Below, piece after piece: positions 1 through 10,552 of a stretch of DNA of 64,000 nucleotides. A program made the position numbers and the translations under genes. Each line of letters begins with the position of its first letter. Within the stretch, counting starts at the first letter, position 1. The notes beneath the pieces are model-generated. The model ran no database searches, was not told the DNA's origin, and was given only the letters and a program-made list of their open reading frames with translations. This DNA comes from Lachnospiraceae bacterium (GTDB taxonomy: Bacteria > Bacillota > Clostridia > Lachnospirales > Lachnospiraceae), in assembly GCA_017416465.1 (NCBI GenBank), contig JAFQCK010000015.1, positions 1-64,000 on the forward strand, read 5' to 3'.

Positions 1-236
1 ATATCTCACTTCGCGAGCTATAAGAGTTTACTTCGTAAACTCCGCTAGTTTCGTTTGATTCCAGTCAAAATGACGTTAGCCATTTTTTACTGTTTTTGGT
101 TCATCGTTCTAAACGATGTCCGCTTGAAATTTTCTTAAAAGAATATTTCAGGGATGGTTTGTTTGCTGTTCAGTTATCAATGTTCATATTTAAAACTATC
201 TAAGTTTTATTTGTCGCTTCTTGCGACAGCTCGATT
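1..236 (-). other. Hairpin-rich transcribed leader, probably of an rRNA operon left of the window
   Basis: There is no gene here. Read on the minus strand, the stretch starts just downstream of a promoter and contains a row of short perfect hairpins: TGTCGC/GCGACA (about 212-227), a 12-bp stem with one mismatch near 133-158, CATCGTT/AACGATG (about 103-119) and GAGTTTAC/GTAAACTC (about 25-43). It also contains a boxA-like string AACTGAACAGCAAAC (rc of about 162-176), which resembles sequences in Firmicute rRNA leaders and spacers. The inference is an rRNA operon leader reading out of the window. The rRNA itself is not in view, so the identity is not proven. Confidence 0.45.
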
Positions 237-265
237 ACTTTATCATATTTTTAAAAACTTGTCAA
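237..265 (-). promoter_or_regulatory. Sigma-A promoter reading out of the window
   Basis: On the minus strand, TTGACA (260-265) is separated by exactly 17 bases from TAAAGT (237-242). It lies between tRNA-Ser and the hairpin-rich leader and would start transcription near position 230 into sequence left of the window. The -35 is perfect and the -10 has two mismatches. Confidence 0.55.
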
Positions 266-296
266 CAACTTTTTTAAATATTTTTTCATCGAGTAA

Positions 297-384
297 CGGA
301 GAAAGAGGGATTTGAACCCTCGCGCCGCGCGAACGACCTACACCCTTAGCAGGGGCGCCTCTTCAGCCTCTTGAGTATTTCTCC
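297..384 (-). tRNA. tRNA-Ser (anticodon GCT)
   Basis: This is an 88-nt class II tRNA with acceptor stem GGAGAAA/TTTCTCC, discriminator G and a long variable arm, as expected for serine. The anticodon loop CTGCTAA gives anticodon GCT, reading AGC/AGT. The T loop is TTCAAAT. The CCA end is not encoded (the discriminator is followed by TTA), so CCA must be added after transcription. Confidence 0.96.
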
Positions 385-446
385 TTAATCTGAATTTCTT
401 CAATTTCTTATTCAATTTTTTCAAACGTCTATGTGACGCATATGTC

Positions 447-475
447 ATTATACAAGAATCATTTTTCTTTGTCAA
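447..475 (-). promoter_or_regulatory. Consensus promoter for tRNA-Ser
   Basis: On the minus strand, TTGACA (470-475), a 17-base spacer and TATAAT (447-452) form a full sigma-A consensus. It sits 62 bases upstream of the mature tRNA-Ser 5' end. A perfect -35 and -10 with ideal spacing is typical of stable-RNA promoters. Confidence 0.85.
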
Positions 476-553
476 CATTTTTTTAATATAATTACGATAT
501 GCTTTTCTGCACCAAGAGTTTTTGTTTAATGGGTATGTTTTAATATCTTTCCT

Positions 554-597
554 ATTTTTAAAAAAAGAAAGATAAACACTTTATGTCTATCTTTCTT
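554..597 (-). terminator. Rho-independent terminator of the DUF4234 gene
   Basis: The stem AAGAAAGATA (565-574) pairs with TATCTTTCTT (588-597) around a 13-base loop. On the minus strand it is followed by a run of seven T. It lies 47 bases past the stop of the 644-973 gene. Confidence 0.75.
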
Positions 598-643
598 AAA
601 TTCTTAATTATTTTAATTTAGTGATTTTCTTATTATTATGTAA

Positions 644-973
644 TTAAGCTAATTCATTAATATCGTTCTGTACTAATGCAACAAGAGCGATTGGGCATAC
701 TACTGAAAGAATTAAGTAAAGTACCATCTGATCTTTTGCAGGATATCCTTTTTTAGCACGGATTGCATTAAGGTTATTATTTGCATTAATTGCAAATAAA
801 ATATAACCAACATAGAAGAACAATAATAAAAACTGTACGATTGCAGGCATATTACTTGACTGTCCTTCCTGATCTAATGCGTTGATTGTTACATATGTCC
901 AATATAAAGCATAAATTCCACATGTAACAAGAGATAAAATAATTACTGTAGCAACACTACGATTCTGTAACAT
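644..973 (-). CDS. DUF4234 family small membrane protein
   Basis: A 109-residue integral membrane protein with three hydrophobic segments (about residues 7-28, 43-64 and 83-102). The first carries the VTCGIYALYW signature I recognise from DUF4234 proteins, followed by a polar loop with a NANNNLN motif. The function of this family is not known. The start is supported by a GGAGG ribosome binding site 8-10 bases upstream. It stands alone: a terminator follows it, and the next gene upstream runs divergently. The family call rests on the conserved first helix and length. Confidence 0.75.
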   Translation of the reverse strand: MLQNRSVATVIILSLVTCGIYALYWTYVTINALDQEGQSSNMPAIVQFLLLFFYVGYILFAINANNNLNAIRAKKGYPAKDQMVLYLILSVVCPIALVALVQNDINELA

Positions 974-1194
974 TTTTTCTTCCTCCTAGATTTTATTTTT
1001 TCCTATATACTACTCACAAATTTTCTTGTTGTCAATTATTTTTTTATTTTTTTTTAATATTTCTTTATTATTTTCTTTATTTATGCAATAATATCTATGA
1101 TAATATATCTAATATACTCCCAAGTACACGATAAATACATTATATTTTTAAGATTTTTTTTATTATGTATCAATATGTAAAGGTCAAAATAACA

Positions 1195-1644
1195 ATGAAA
1201 AATAATAAACGTTATCTAAAATTTAATAAATACCTATTTTTAAATGATTTTAAAAAAATAATAATTCCCGGTATTATTATTTCTCTATATATTTTTATTT
1301 GCTATATTTTTAAATTAAGATTATGTCCAATTAACTATATAACGGGATTTCCCTGCCCTGCCTGTGGAATTACTCGCTCTTTTTTTATGCTTTTAAAAGG
1401 AAAATTTTTTGAATCATTAATTTTTCATCCTTTTGCATTAATAGTTTTAATTTATGCATTTTATTTTATTATTGGAAGATACTTCATTAATATATCTTAT
1501 AAAAACTTAGAAAAAGTTTTTGTAGTTATTGGTATTTTAATGATAATTTTCTATGTTATTAGAATGATATATTTTTTTCCTTCTAATGAACCTATAGCTT
1601 ATAATTATAATTCTTTTTTTTACTATATATATTCAAAAAGTTAG
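1195..1644 (+). CDS. DUF2752 family membrane protein
   Basis: A 149-residue, very hydrophobic protein. The central motif CPINYITGFPCPACGITRS followed by a short hydrophobic stretch and FHPFALIV is the signature of DUF2752 (TGxxCPxCGxTR). The family has no established function. The paired cysteines and conserved arginine suggest a metal or redox site at the membrane surface, but this is inference. The first in-frame ATG is at 1165 but has no ribosome binding site. I chose the ATG at 1195, which is preceded by AAAGG about 10 bases away. It is transcribed away from the DUF4234 gene and ends in a shared bidirectional terminator. Confidence 0.7.
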   Translation: MKNNKRYLKFNKYLFLNDFKKIIIPGIIISLYIFICYIFKLRLCPINYITGFPCPACGITRSFFMLLKGKFFESLIFHPFALIVLIYAFYFIIGRYFINISYKNLEKVFVVIGILMIIFYVIRMIYFFPSNEPIAYNYNSFFYYIYSKS

Positions 1645-1676
1645 CTCTAAATATTTTTTCAAAGCTAACTTTTTTT
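1636..1676. terminator. Bidirectional terminator
   Basis: AAAGTTAGCT pairs with AGCTAACTTT, with an A-run before and a T-run after, so it can stop transcription from both sides. It ends the DUF2752 gene (+) and the fumarase operon (-), which converge here. The left arm overlaps the last codons of the DUF2752 gene. Confidence 0.85.
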
Positions 1677-1677
1677 A

Positions 1678-2217
1678 TTACTTATTACTATCTAAAACCA
1701 TTTCATATAAATTATTCCCACTCGAATCAATAACAACTATTGCCGGAAAATCTACAACTTCAAGTTTTCTTATAGCTTCTGTTCCTAAATCGTCATATGC
1801 TATAACTTCACTTTTTTTAATACATTTCGATAAAAGAGCTCCTGCACCACCCACTGCTGCAAAATATGTAGCATTATTTCGTACAATTGCATCTTTTACT
1901 TCTTCACTTCTTTTACCTTTACCTATCATTCCTTTTAATCCTAAATCAAGCATATCTGGAGTATATTTATCCATTCTGCTTGATGTAGTTGGTCCTGCTG
2001 AACCTATAACATTTCCTTCTCTTGCAGGAGATGGTCCCATGTAATAAATGATATTATTTTCTAAATTTATTGGTAATTTTTCTCCATTTTTTATAGCTTC
2101 ATACATTCTTTTATGTGCTGCATCCCTTGCTGTATATATAGTTCCTGTAATATATACATACTCTCCTGCTTTTAAATTATTTATTTCTTCTTTAATCAAT
2201 GGTGCTGTTATTTTCAT
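1678..2217 (-). CDS. Class I fumarate hydratase, beta (C-terminal) subunit
   Basis: This 179-residue protein matches the C-terminal half of class I (iron-sulfur) fumarases, also seen as TtdB of tartrate dehydratase. Motifs are GPSPAREG (about 61-68), SAGPTTSSRMDKY (about 73-85), a GKG region near 100 and the AAVGGAGALL segment near 120. With the alpha subunit encoded just upstream it would interconvert fumarate and malate in the cytoplasm. The two genes are 54 bases apart on one strand and probably cotranscribed. An AAAGG ribosome binding site lies an unusually long 19 bases before the ATG. Tartrate dehydratase is the main alternative. The location beside gyrA gives no functional clue. Confidence 0.9.
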   Translation of the reverse strand: MKITAPLIKEEINNLKAGEYVYITGTIYTARDAAHKRMYEAIKNGEKLPINLENNIIYYMGPSPAREGNVIGSAGPTTSSRMDKYTPDMLDLGLKGMIGKGKRSEEVKDAIVRNNATYFAAVGGAGALLSKCIKKSEVIAYDDLGTEAIRKLEVVDFPAIVVIDSSGNNLYEMVLDSNK

Positions 2218-2271
2218 ATTTAATATTTATAATTTTCCTTTCTTTAAATATTTAGGATAAAATTATCTTTA

Positions 2272-3114
2272 CTATATTCTTCTTGTAACATGTCTGTTTA
2301 CGTGACAACATATGTTTATTCCTACAGGTAATCCTGCAATATGAGTTGGATAAGTTTCAATATTAACTGCAAATGCAGTATTAGTTCCTCCAAGTCCACC
2401 AGGCCCTATTCCTATACTGTTTATTTTTTCTAGTAATTCTATTTCCAAATCTTTCACATATGGTATGTTTGAATGTTCATATACATTTCTTGTTAATGCC
2501 TTTTTTGCAAGAATTGCACATTTTTCAAAATCACCACCAATTCCTACACCAACAACCATTGGTGGACACGCATTTGGACCTGCATCTTTTACTGCTGTCA
2601 AAACAGCATTTTTTACTCCTTCTATACCATCAGCTGGTTTTAACATAAATACACGACTCATATTTTCACTGCCAAAACCTTTTGGAGCTAAAGTAATTGT
2701 AACTTCATCTCCTTCAACTATTTCATAATGAATTATAGCCGGAGTATTGTCTTTTGTATTTTCTCTGATTATTGGATCTTTTACAACTGACTTTCTTAAA
2801 AATCCGTCAATATACCCTCTTCTAACACCTTCATTTATAGCTGATTCAAGACTTCCTCCTATAAAATGAACTTCTTGACCTATTTTTATAAAAATAACTG
2901 CCATTCCAGTATCCTGACAGATAGGAATCATATCATTGCCTGCAATCTGAAGATTTTCCTCAAGTGACGATAACACTTTCTTTCCTAATTCACTTTCTTC
3001 TGTCTTAATTGCATTATACAGACAATCTTTCATATCATCTGAAAGAAAATGATTTGCTTCTATACACATTTCTTTTATATTTTGAATAATTTTTTCCACA
3101 TTTATTTCTCGCAT
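2272..3114 (-). CDS. Class I fumarate hydratase, alpha (N-terminal, Fe-S) subunit
   Basis: A 280-residue iron-sulfur subunit of a two-subunit fumarase/L(+)-tartrate dehydratase type hydro-lyase. Motifs are PICQDTG (about 63-69), NACPPMVVGVGIGG with a following KCA, and IGPGGLGG near the C-terminus. The cysteines in these motifs are those expected to ligand the [4Fe-4S] cluster, where the fourth iron binds the substrate. It catalyses reversible hydration of fumarate to malate together with the beta subunit 54 bases downstream. The ATG is the first possible start because an in-frame stop lies just upstream. The likely ribosome binding site is far away, across a palindrome (separate entry). Confidence 0.92.
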   Translation of the reverse strand: MREINVEKIIQNIKEMCIEANHFLSDDMKDCLYNAIKTEESELGKKVLSSLEENLQIAGNDMIPICQDTGMAVIFIKIGQEVHFIGGSLESAINEGVRRGYIDGFLRKSVVKDPIIRENTKDNTPAIIHYEIVEGDEVTITLAPKGFGSENMSRVFMLKPADGIEGVKNAVLTAVKDAGPNACPPMVVGVGIGGDFEKCAILAKKALTRNVYEHSNIPYVKDLEIELLEKINSIGIGPGGLGGTNTAFAVNIETYPTHIAGLPVGINICCHVNRHVTRRI

Positions 3115-3130
3115 ATATTTTTATTTGTGT

Positions 3131-3162
3131 ATATCGAATTTTTATTCGATATTTACCTTTCT
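3131..3162 (-). promoter_or_regulatory. SD-hairpin leader of the fumarase operon
   Basis: On the minus strand AGAAAGG (3156-3162) is followed by a perfect 9-bp hairpin, ATATCGAAT/ATTCGATAT with a 4-base loop (3131-3152). The ATG follows 16 bases later. No purine-rich site lies closer to the ATG. The hairpin may bring the distant SD nearer the start or act as a translational control. Function is inferred only. Confidence 0.4.
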
Positions 3163-3189
3163 AAATATTCTAACTTTTTATTTAATGAT

Positions 3190-3218
3190 AAAGGACTGTT
3201 AAATTATAACAGTCCTTT
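3190..3218. terminator. Hairpin at the 3' end of gyrA
   Basis: AAAGGACTGTTA pairs perfectly over 12 bp with TAACAGTCCTTT around a 5-base loop, 8 bases past the gyrA stop. The T-tract on the gyrA (minus) side is poor, while the plus side is T-rich. It is the only candidate terminator for gyrA. Confidence 0.65.
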
Positions 3219-3226
3219 TATTTTTA

Positions 3227-5776
3227 TTAAGTTGTTTCTTCTGATTCTACTTCTGTCTGTATATTGTCTTCTACAATATTTTCAGAATCTTCCTTTTCAA
3301 CAAGTTCAACTGTTACATCTTCAGATGTTTTAGGATTCTCTCTTACTTTTGCAATCTTTGCAACTTTAACCTTATCCTTATCATCTATATTCATAAGTTT
3401 TACACCTGATGTATTTCTACCAATACTTGAAATGGTATTCACTGGGAACTGAATTATAATACCTTCATTTGTAATCATCATAATTTCATGTTCATCGTTT
3501 ACTGCTTTAACACCTACAACATATCCTGTTTTTTCAGTAATCTTATAGCATCTTAAACCTTTTCCGCCACGTTTTTGAAGTTTAAATTCAGATATATCAG
3601 TTCTCTTACCCATTCCATTTTCAGAAACAATTAGTAATGAATCTCCCTGAGTATTCATCTGCATTCCTACAACCTCATCGCCTTGTTCAAGATTCATACC
3701 AATTACACCCATTGAAGTTCTTCCTGTTTTTCTTACATCTTTTTCATTAAATCTAATACACATACCGTATTTTGTAACTAAGAAAATATCTTTACTGTTA
3801 TTAGAAGTTTTAACTTCAATTAATTCATCATCTTCTTTTATATTTATAGCCTGAAGACCACTTTTTCTCATATGTCCAAAATCTGATAAAGGTGTTTTCT
3901 TGACAATACCACGTTTTGTTCCCATAAATAAAAATTTATTTTCGTCATAATCTTTTACTGCAATTACAGCAGAAATTTTTTCTCCAGGTTGTAACTGTAC
4001 AAGATTAATTATAGCTACACCTCTTGCTGTTCTTCCTGATTCAGGAATTTCATATGCTTTCAATCGATAACATCTACCCATATTTGTAAAGAACATTATA
4101 TAATTATGCGTATTTGTCATAAGTAAATCTACTATATAATCATCTTCGATTGTCTGCATACCCTTTATACCTTTACCACCTCTATGCTGACTCTTGAAAT
4201 TATCAACAGTCATTCTCTTAATATATCCAAGATTTGTTCTGGCAATAATTGTATTTTCATTAGGTATTAAATCTTCATCGGTAATATTATCATCATAGCC
4301 TATTGATGTTCTTCTTTCATCGCTATATTTCTCTGTAACAGCTAATATTTCTGTTTTAATTACTCCTAATAATTTCTTTTCATCAGCAAGAATTGATTGT
4401 AAATACTCTATTTTTGCTTCTAATTCTTTTAATTCATTTTCAAGTTTTTCTCTCTCCAAGCCTGTCAATGCTTTAAGTCGCATATCAACAATAGCCTGTG
4501 CCTGTGCATCTGAAAGTAAAAATCTCTCCATTAATGATTCTTTAGCAATCTGAGTTGTACGAGAACCTCTGATAATTGCAATTACTTCATCTATATTATC
4601 AAGTGCAATCATCAAACCTTTTAAAATATGAGCTCTTTCTTCTGCTTTATTTAATTCATATTTTGTTCTTCTAGTAACTACATCTTCCTGATGTTTAAGA
4701 TAATAGCTAAGCATTTGATGAATATTAAGAACCTTTGGTTCATTATTTACTAATGCAAGCATTATTACACCAAATGTATCTTGTAACTGAGTATGCTTAT
4801 ATAAATGATTAAGAATAATATTAGGATTAACATCTCTTCTTAATTCAATTGCAATTCTCATACCTGATTTATCAGATTCATCTCTTAAATCTGTAATTCC
4901 ATCAACTTTTTTATCTTTTACAAGTTCTGCAATTTTTTCAATTAACTTTGCTTTATTAACCATATATGGTAATTCTGTAACAACAATTCTGTTCTTACCA
5001 TTTTCCATTGGTTCAATATTAGTAACGGCACGAACCTTGATTTTTCCTCTACCTGTTCTATATGCCTCTTCTATTCCTCTTTTACCAAGAATAGTTCCAC
5101 CTGTAGGAAAATCAGGCCCTTTAATTACTTCCATAATTTCTTCAATAGATGTATCTCTATCTTCTTCTACTCTGTTATCAATTAATTTTACAACACCATT
5201 TACTACTTCCTGTAGATTATGTGGCGGAATATTTGTAGCCATACCTACTGCGATACCACTTGTACCATTAATTAATAAGTTTGGCACTCTTGCAGGAAGA
5301 ACAACAGGTTCTTTTTCTGTTTCATCAAAGTTTGGTACAAAATCTACTGTATCTTTATTAATATCTGCAAGTAATTCCATCGAAATCTTACTAAGTCTTG
5401 CTTCTGTATAACGCATAGCCGCAGCTCCGTCACCATCGACAGAACCAAAGTTACCATGTCCATCTACCAAAGGATATCTTGTAGACCATTCCTGAGCAAG
5501 ATTTACCAAAGCACCATATATGGAGCTGTCACCATGAGGATGATACTTACCCATTGTATCACCGACAATACGCGCACATTTTCTGTGTGGTTTGTCAGGA
5601 CCATTATTTAATTCTATCATAGAGTATAAAACTCTTCTTTGAACCGGCTTTAATCCATCTCTTACATCTGGTAATGCTCTGGCTGCAATAACACTCATAG
5701 CATAATCTATGTAAGACTTTTCCATTGTCTCTTTTAAATCGACTTCATGGATTTTATCAAACACTTTTTCGTCCAT
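3227..5776 (-). CDS. gyrA: DNA gyrase subunit A
   Basis: The 849-residue breakage-reunion subunit of gyrase, which with GyrB introduces negative supercoils using ATP. The N-terminal [17 protein letters not shown] motif and the catalytic tyrosine in MRYTEARL (Tyr123) are intact. The GyrA-box-like QHRGGKGI and the repeated beta-pinwheel motifs of the C-terminal DNA-wrapping domain follow, ending in an acidic tail. In the quinolone region, the position equivalent to E. coli Ser83 is Ser84 and the one equivalent to Asp87 is Gly88. The gene follows gyrB after 57 bases, so the two are probably cotranscribed. The conserved start [18 protein letters not shown] has an AAAGG site upstream. Confidence 0.98.
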   Translation of the reverse strand: MDEKVFDKIHEVDLKETMEKSYIDYAMSVIAARALPDVRDGLKPVQRRVLYSMIELNNGPDKPHRKCARIVGDTMGKYHPHGDSSIYGALVNLAQEWSTRYPLVDGHGNFGSVDGDGAAAMRYTEARLSKISMELLADINKDTVDFVPNFDETEKEPVVLPARVPNLLINGTSGIAVGMATNIPPHNLQEVVNGVVKLIDNRVEEDRDTSIEEIMEVIKGPDFPTGGTILGKRGIEEAYRTGRGKIKVRAVTNIEPMENGKNRIVVTELPYMVNKAKLIEKIAELVKDKKVDGITDLRDESDKSGMRIAIELRRDVNPNIILNHLYKHTQLQDTFGVIMLALVNNEPKVLNIHQMLSYYLKHQEDVVTRRTKYELNKAEERAHILKGLMIALDNIDEVIAIIRGSRTTQIAKESLMERFLLSDAQAQAIVDMRLKALTGLEREKLENELKELEAKIEYLQSILADEKKLLGVIKTEILAVTEKYSDERRTSIGYDDNITDEDLIPNENTIIARTNLGYIKRMTVDNFKSQHRGGKGIKGMQTIEDDYIVDLLMTNTHNYIMFFTNMGRCYRLKAYEIPESGRTARGVAIINLVQLQPGEKISAVIAVKDYDENKFLFMGTKRGIVKKTPLSDFGHMRKSGLQAINIKEDDELIEVKTSNNSKDIFLVTKYGMCIRFNEKDVRKTGRTSMGVIGMNLEQGDEVVGMQMNTQGDSLLIVSENGMGKRTDISEFKLQKRGGKGLRCYKITEKTGYVVGVKAVNDEHEIMMITNEGIIIQFPVNTISSIGRNTSGVKLMNIDDKDKVKVAKIAKVRENPKTSEDVTVELVEKEDSENIVEDNIQTEVESEETT

Positions 5777-5833
5777 TATTATCTGCTACCTTTCATTTTA
5801 ATGAATTGTTTGGTTTTACTTTATAAAATTTAA

Positions 5834-7786
<1,953 letters not shown>

Positions 7787-7802
7787 TTAATGGATTTTGG
7801 GA

Positions 7803-8903
7803 CTATTTATTTAACTCATATAAATTAGCTGTCCCGCTCACAATTTTATATATTTTATTTACATTTACCCTATTCTCAATTAACTCATCAAGTCCGGTAC
7901 ATGTAATTATCGTCTGTACATCTTCTATACTGTCTAATAAATAATTCTGCCTATTACTGTCAAGCTCCGACATAACATCATCTAAAAGCAATATTGGGGT
8001 ATCATTTATTACTTTTTTTACGAACTCTATCTCAGATAATTTTAAGGATAAAGCTGCTGTTCTTTGTTGTCCCTGACTACCGAATTTTCTAATATCCATT
8101 TCTTCTATAAAAAATCCTAAATCATCTCTGTGAGGTCCTACAGTAGTTGTCTTTAACTTAATATCTTTATCCCTATTTTTTATTATTTCATCAGATAATT
8201 TTTCTGATATAACATTTGGTTCATATTTGACATATAATGATTCCTTACCACCTGATAACCTATGATGAATATTAATAATGATCTCATTAATCTGATTTAT
8301 AAATTCTTCCCTTCTTTTAATGATTTTATTACCATATTCTGAAAGCTTTATGTCCCAAATATCTAAAGTTTCATACAAAGATTTGTTATAATTAAAGTTA
8401 AGCTCCTTCAATAAACAATTTCTTTGATTTATAATTTTATTATATTTCAATAAGTCATTAAGATATATTTTATCTATCTGACATAATTCCATATCAATAA
8501 ATTTTCTTCTCTCAGAAGGTCCGTTTTTTATAATTGCCAAATCTTCCGGTGAAAATAAAATTATATTATTAATTCCCAATAGCTCACTTGATTTTTTTAT
8601 AGGTATCCCATTAATTGCAATCCCTTTTGATTTAGATTTTTTAAGATGCATATCTATTCTGTATGGTACATCATTCTTTCTGAGCATTAATTTTATATGA
8701 GATTCATCTTTATCAAATTGAATTATCTCTCTATCTTTAGAGCCTCTATGTGATTTTGACGTACTACATAAATATAATGCTTCTAAAATATTTGTTTTTC
8801 CCTGAGCATTATCTCCATACAAAATATTCTTACCTTCATCAAATTTAATCTCAAGAGAATCATAATTTCTATAATTTTTAAGTTCAAGTGATTCTATTAT
8901 CAT
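7803..8903 (-). CDS. recF: DNA replication and repair protein RecF
   Basis: A 366-residue SMC-like ABC ATPase that helps load RecA at single-stranded gaps. The N-terminal LKNYRNYDSLEI and the Walker A GDNAQGKTNILEALYL are plain. The signature region FGSQGQQRTAALSLKLSE and the Walker B LLLDDVMSELD are near residues 280-320. The GAGGA ribosome binding site overlaps the end of yaaA 9 bases upstream, indicating translational coupling. Length is normal for the family. Confidence 0.97.
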   Translation of the reverse strand: MIIESLELKNYRNYDSLEIKFDEGKNILYGDNAQGKTNILEALYLCSTSKSHRGSKDREIIQFDKDESHIKLMLRKNDVPYRIDMHLKKSKSKGIAINGIPIKKSSELLGINNIILFSPEDLAIIKNGPSERRKFIDMELCQIDKIYLNDLLKYNKIINQRNCLLKELNFNYNKSLYETLDIWDIKLSEYGNKIIKRREEFINQINEIIINIHHRLSGGKESLYVKYEPNVISEKLSDEIIKNRDKDIKLKTTTVGPHRDDLGFFIEEMDIRKFGSQGQQRTAALSLKLSEIEFVKKVINDTPILLLDDVMSELDSNRQNYLLDSIEDVQTIITCTGLDELIENRVNVNKIYKIVSGTANLYELNK

Positions 8904-8912
8904 ATTAATCCT

Positions 8913-9122
8913 CTAGCCTACTATTTTTATTTCCTCACCATCAAAGCTTACTATATCACCATCTATAAGTTTTTTACCTCTCCTCGTTTCAACTATTCCA
9001 TTAACTTTTACTTCTTCATTACTTATAACTATTTTTGCTTCTACACCTGAACTTACTAATCCGGCAGCCTTAAGTGCCTGTCCAAGTTTTATATAATCTT
9101 CTTTTAAATTTATTACCTGCAT
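8913..9122 (-). CDS. yaaA: S4-domain RNA-binding protein YaaA
   Basis: A 69-residue S4-like RNA-binding protein found between dnaN and recF in many Firmicutes. Motifs are YIKLGQALKAAGLVSSG, EVKVNG and RRGKKLIDGD. A role near the ribosome has been proposed for homologues, but the exact function is unsettled. A TTG at 9134 would give four more residues but lies only one base from the AAAGG site. The ATG at 9122 (MQVINLKEDY) gives a more normal distance and a length close to the B. subtilis protein. It is part of the dnaN-yaaA-recF-gyrB-gyrA run. Confidence 0.9.
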   Translation of the reverse strand: MQVINLKEDYIKLGQALKAAGLVSSGVEAKIVISNEEVKVNGIVETRRGKKLIDGDIVSFDGEEIKIVG

Positions 9123-9157
9123 TAATCTATCCAAACCTTTCGTCTTTCAATTAATAG

Positions 9158-10273
9158 TTAATTTCTTGATCCTACATTAAAATTAACCGGTAAAATTAAA
9201 TATATATATGATTCATTATCATTCTTAATAAAACATGGAGCTTTAGAGTTTAATAGATAAATTGTAATATTTTCATCATCAATTACTCTCAAAGCATCAA
9301 TTAAAAACTTTGGATTAAATCCAATCATTATATCTTTACCTTCTTTTGTAATGAAAATATTTTCATCCATAGAACCCATGCTTGAATTAATCTGTAATTC
9401 AAGATTTCCATCTTCTATTGTTATAATTATTGGTTTCTTATCGCTATCTCTAACTAAAAGTGTTGCTCTGTCAATTGAATCTAAAAATTCTTTCTTGTTA
9501 ATAGAAATCTTTGTTTCATAATCAGAAGATAACATCTGATTAATTTTAAAATATTCTCCTTCAATTAATCTTGAAACAACAACAGTATCATCAAATTCAA
9601 ATACAATGTGATTAGAAGTGAAGAAAATTCTTACTTCATCTTCTATACCACCTGATAAAATTTTACAAATCTCATTTAAAGTTTTACCTGGAACTATAAC
9701 ACTTATATCATCATAATAATCATTTAACTCAACTTTACGAATAGAAATTCTATGTCCGTCTAAAGATACAACTTTAAATTCATTTCCTTTAACTTCAAAT
9801 AATTCACCTGTCATAATCTTGTTATTTTCATTATCCGAAATAGAAAAAATTGTCTGTCTTATAGTTTCTTTTAATGTAAATTGAGAAAGATATATAAATT
9901 TATCTTTTTCGACAACAGGAAGATAAGAAAAATCTTCTCCTGATTTTCCCGGTATATTAAATTTTGATTTTTCACAAGTTATAACCATCTGATAGTTATT
10001 GTCTGTTGTAATAGTAATTTCATTATCAGGTAATTTTCTAACTATCTCAGAAAAAATCTTAGCTTCAATAGCAATCTTACCTTTTTCAATTACATCACCT
10101 TTAGCAATTGTTTCGATTCCAAGTTCCATATCATTTGCGGAAAATTTTATATTATTAGTTGTAGCATCTATCAAGATACATTCTAATATAGACATTGTAG
10201 TTTTTGAAGGTACTGCCTTCATAACAATACTTACTGCATTTGTTAAATCAGATTTTTTAAAAACTAACTTCAT
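9158..10273 (-). CDS. dnaN: DNA polymerase III beta subunit (sliding clamp)
   Basis: A 371-residue ring-shaped processivity clamp of replicative polymerase. The three-domain fold is indicated by length and conserved pieces: MKLVFKKSDLTNAV at the start, VSLDGHRISIR in the middle, and the C-terminal ILPVNF close to the usual P-V-R end. A strong GGAAGGAG site precedes the ATG. It follows dnaA in the same direction. The 279-base gap between them carries the DNA-unwinding part of the origin. Confidence 0.97.
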   Translation of the reverse strand: MKLVFKKSDLTNAVSIVMKAVPSKTTMSILECILIDATTNNIKFSANDMELGIETIAKGDVIEKGKIAIEAKIFSEIVRKLPDNEITITTDNNYQMVITCEKSKFNIPGKSGEDFSYLPVVEKDKFIYLSQFTLKETIRQTIFSISDNENNKIMTGELFEVKGNEFKVVSLDGHRISIRKVELNDYYDDISVIVPGKTLNEICKILSGGIEDEVRIFFTSNHIVFEFDDTVVVSRLIEGEYFKINQMLSSDYETKISINKKEFLDSIDRATLLVRDSDKKPIIITIEDGNLELQINSSMGSMDENIFITKEGKDIMIGFNPKFLIDALRVIDDENITIYLLNSKAPCFIKNDNESYIYLILPVNFNVGSRN

Positions 10274-10299
10274 TGTGAATATCTCCTTCCGGGCGTGGA

Positions 10300-10358
10300 T
10301 GCCTGTATATATAAATATAGTTAAATTTAGTAGTAGTAATAATAAGGGTTGTGGATTT
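10300..10358 (+). other. Origin unwinding module: AT-rich tract, DnaA-trios, GGG, DnaA box
   Basis: Between dnaN and dnaA the plus strand reads an AT-rich stretch (about 10302-10327), then six trinucleotides TAG TAG TAG TAA TAA TAA (10328-10345), GGG (10346-10348) and a DnaA-box-like TGTGGATTT (10350-10358). This is the order described for the basal unwinding system of bacterial origins (DnaA-trios, GC cluster, DnaA box), found in the same dnaA-dnaN gap in B. subtilis. The assignment as the melting site is inference from this match. Confidence 0.7.
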
Positions 10359-10401
10359 GTTGAAAAGTATCTAAAACCCTTGAAAAATATGCATTTGTTA
10401 A

Positions 10402-10536
10402 TATGGATAAATATGTTAACCGAGTGTTAAAAGATTATGGACAAGTGGTTATTTATTAACATTGTGTATATTGTGGATAATGTTGATAAATAACTTGTCA
10501 ACAGCAAATTAACATCTTTTCAACAAGTTATGAACA
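10402..10536. other. DnaA-box cluster between dnaA and dnaN
   Basis: There is one perfect box TGTGGATAA at 10472-10480 (rc TTATCCACA), immediately followed by TGTTGATAA at 10481-10489. One-mismatch boxes are TATGGATAA at 10402, TTATGGACA at 10435 and TTATGAACA at 10528. With the trio module next to it, this forms the downstream half of a bipartite oriC. Confidence 0.75.
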
Positions 10537-10552
10537 TATTTATAAACATAAA

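Noticed and set aside
2460..2728. Plus-strand ORFs opposite the fumarase alpha gene
   Set aside because: Low-complexity reversed translations of a conserved enzyme, without ribosome binding sites.
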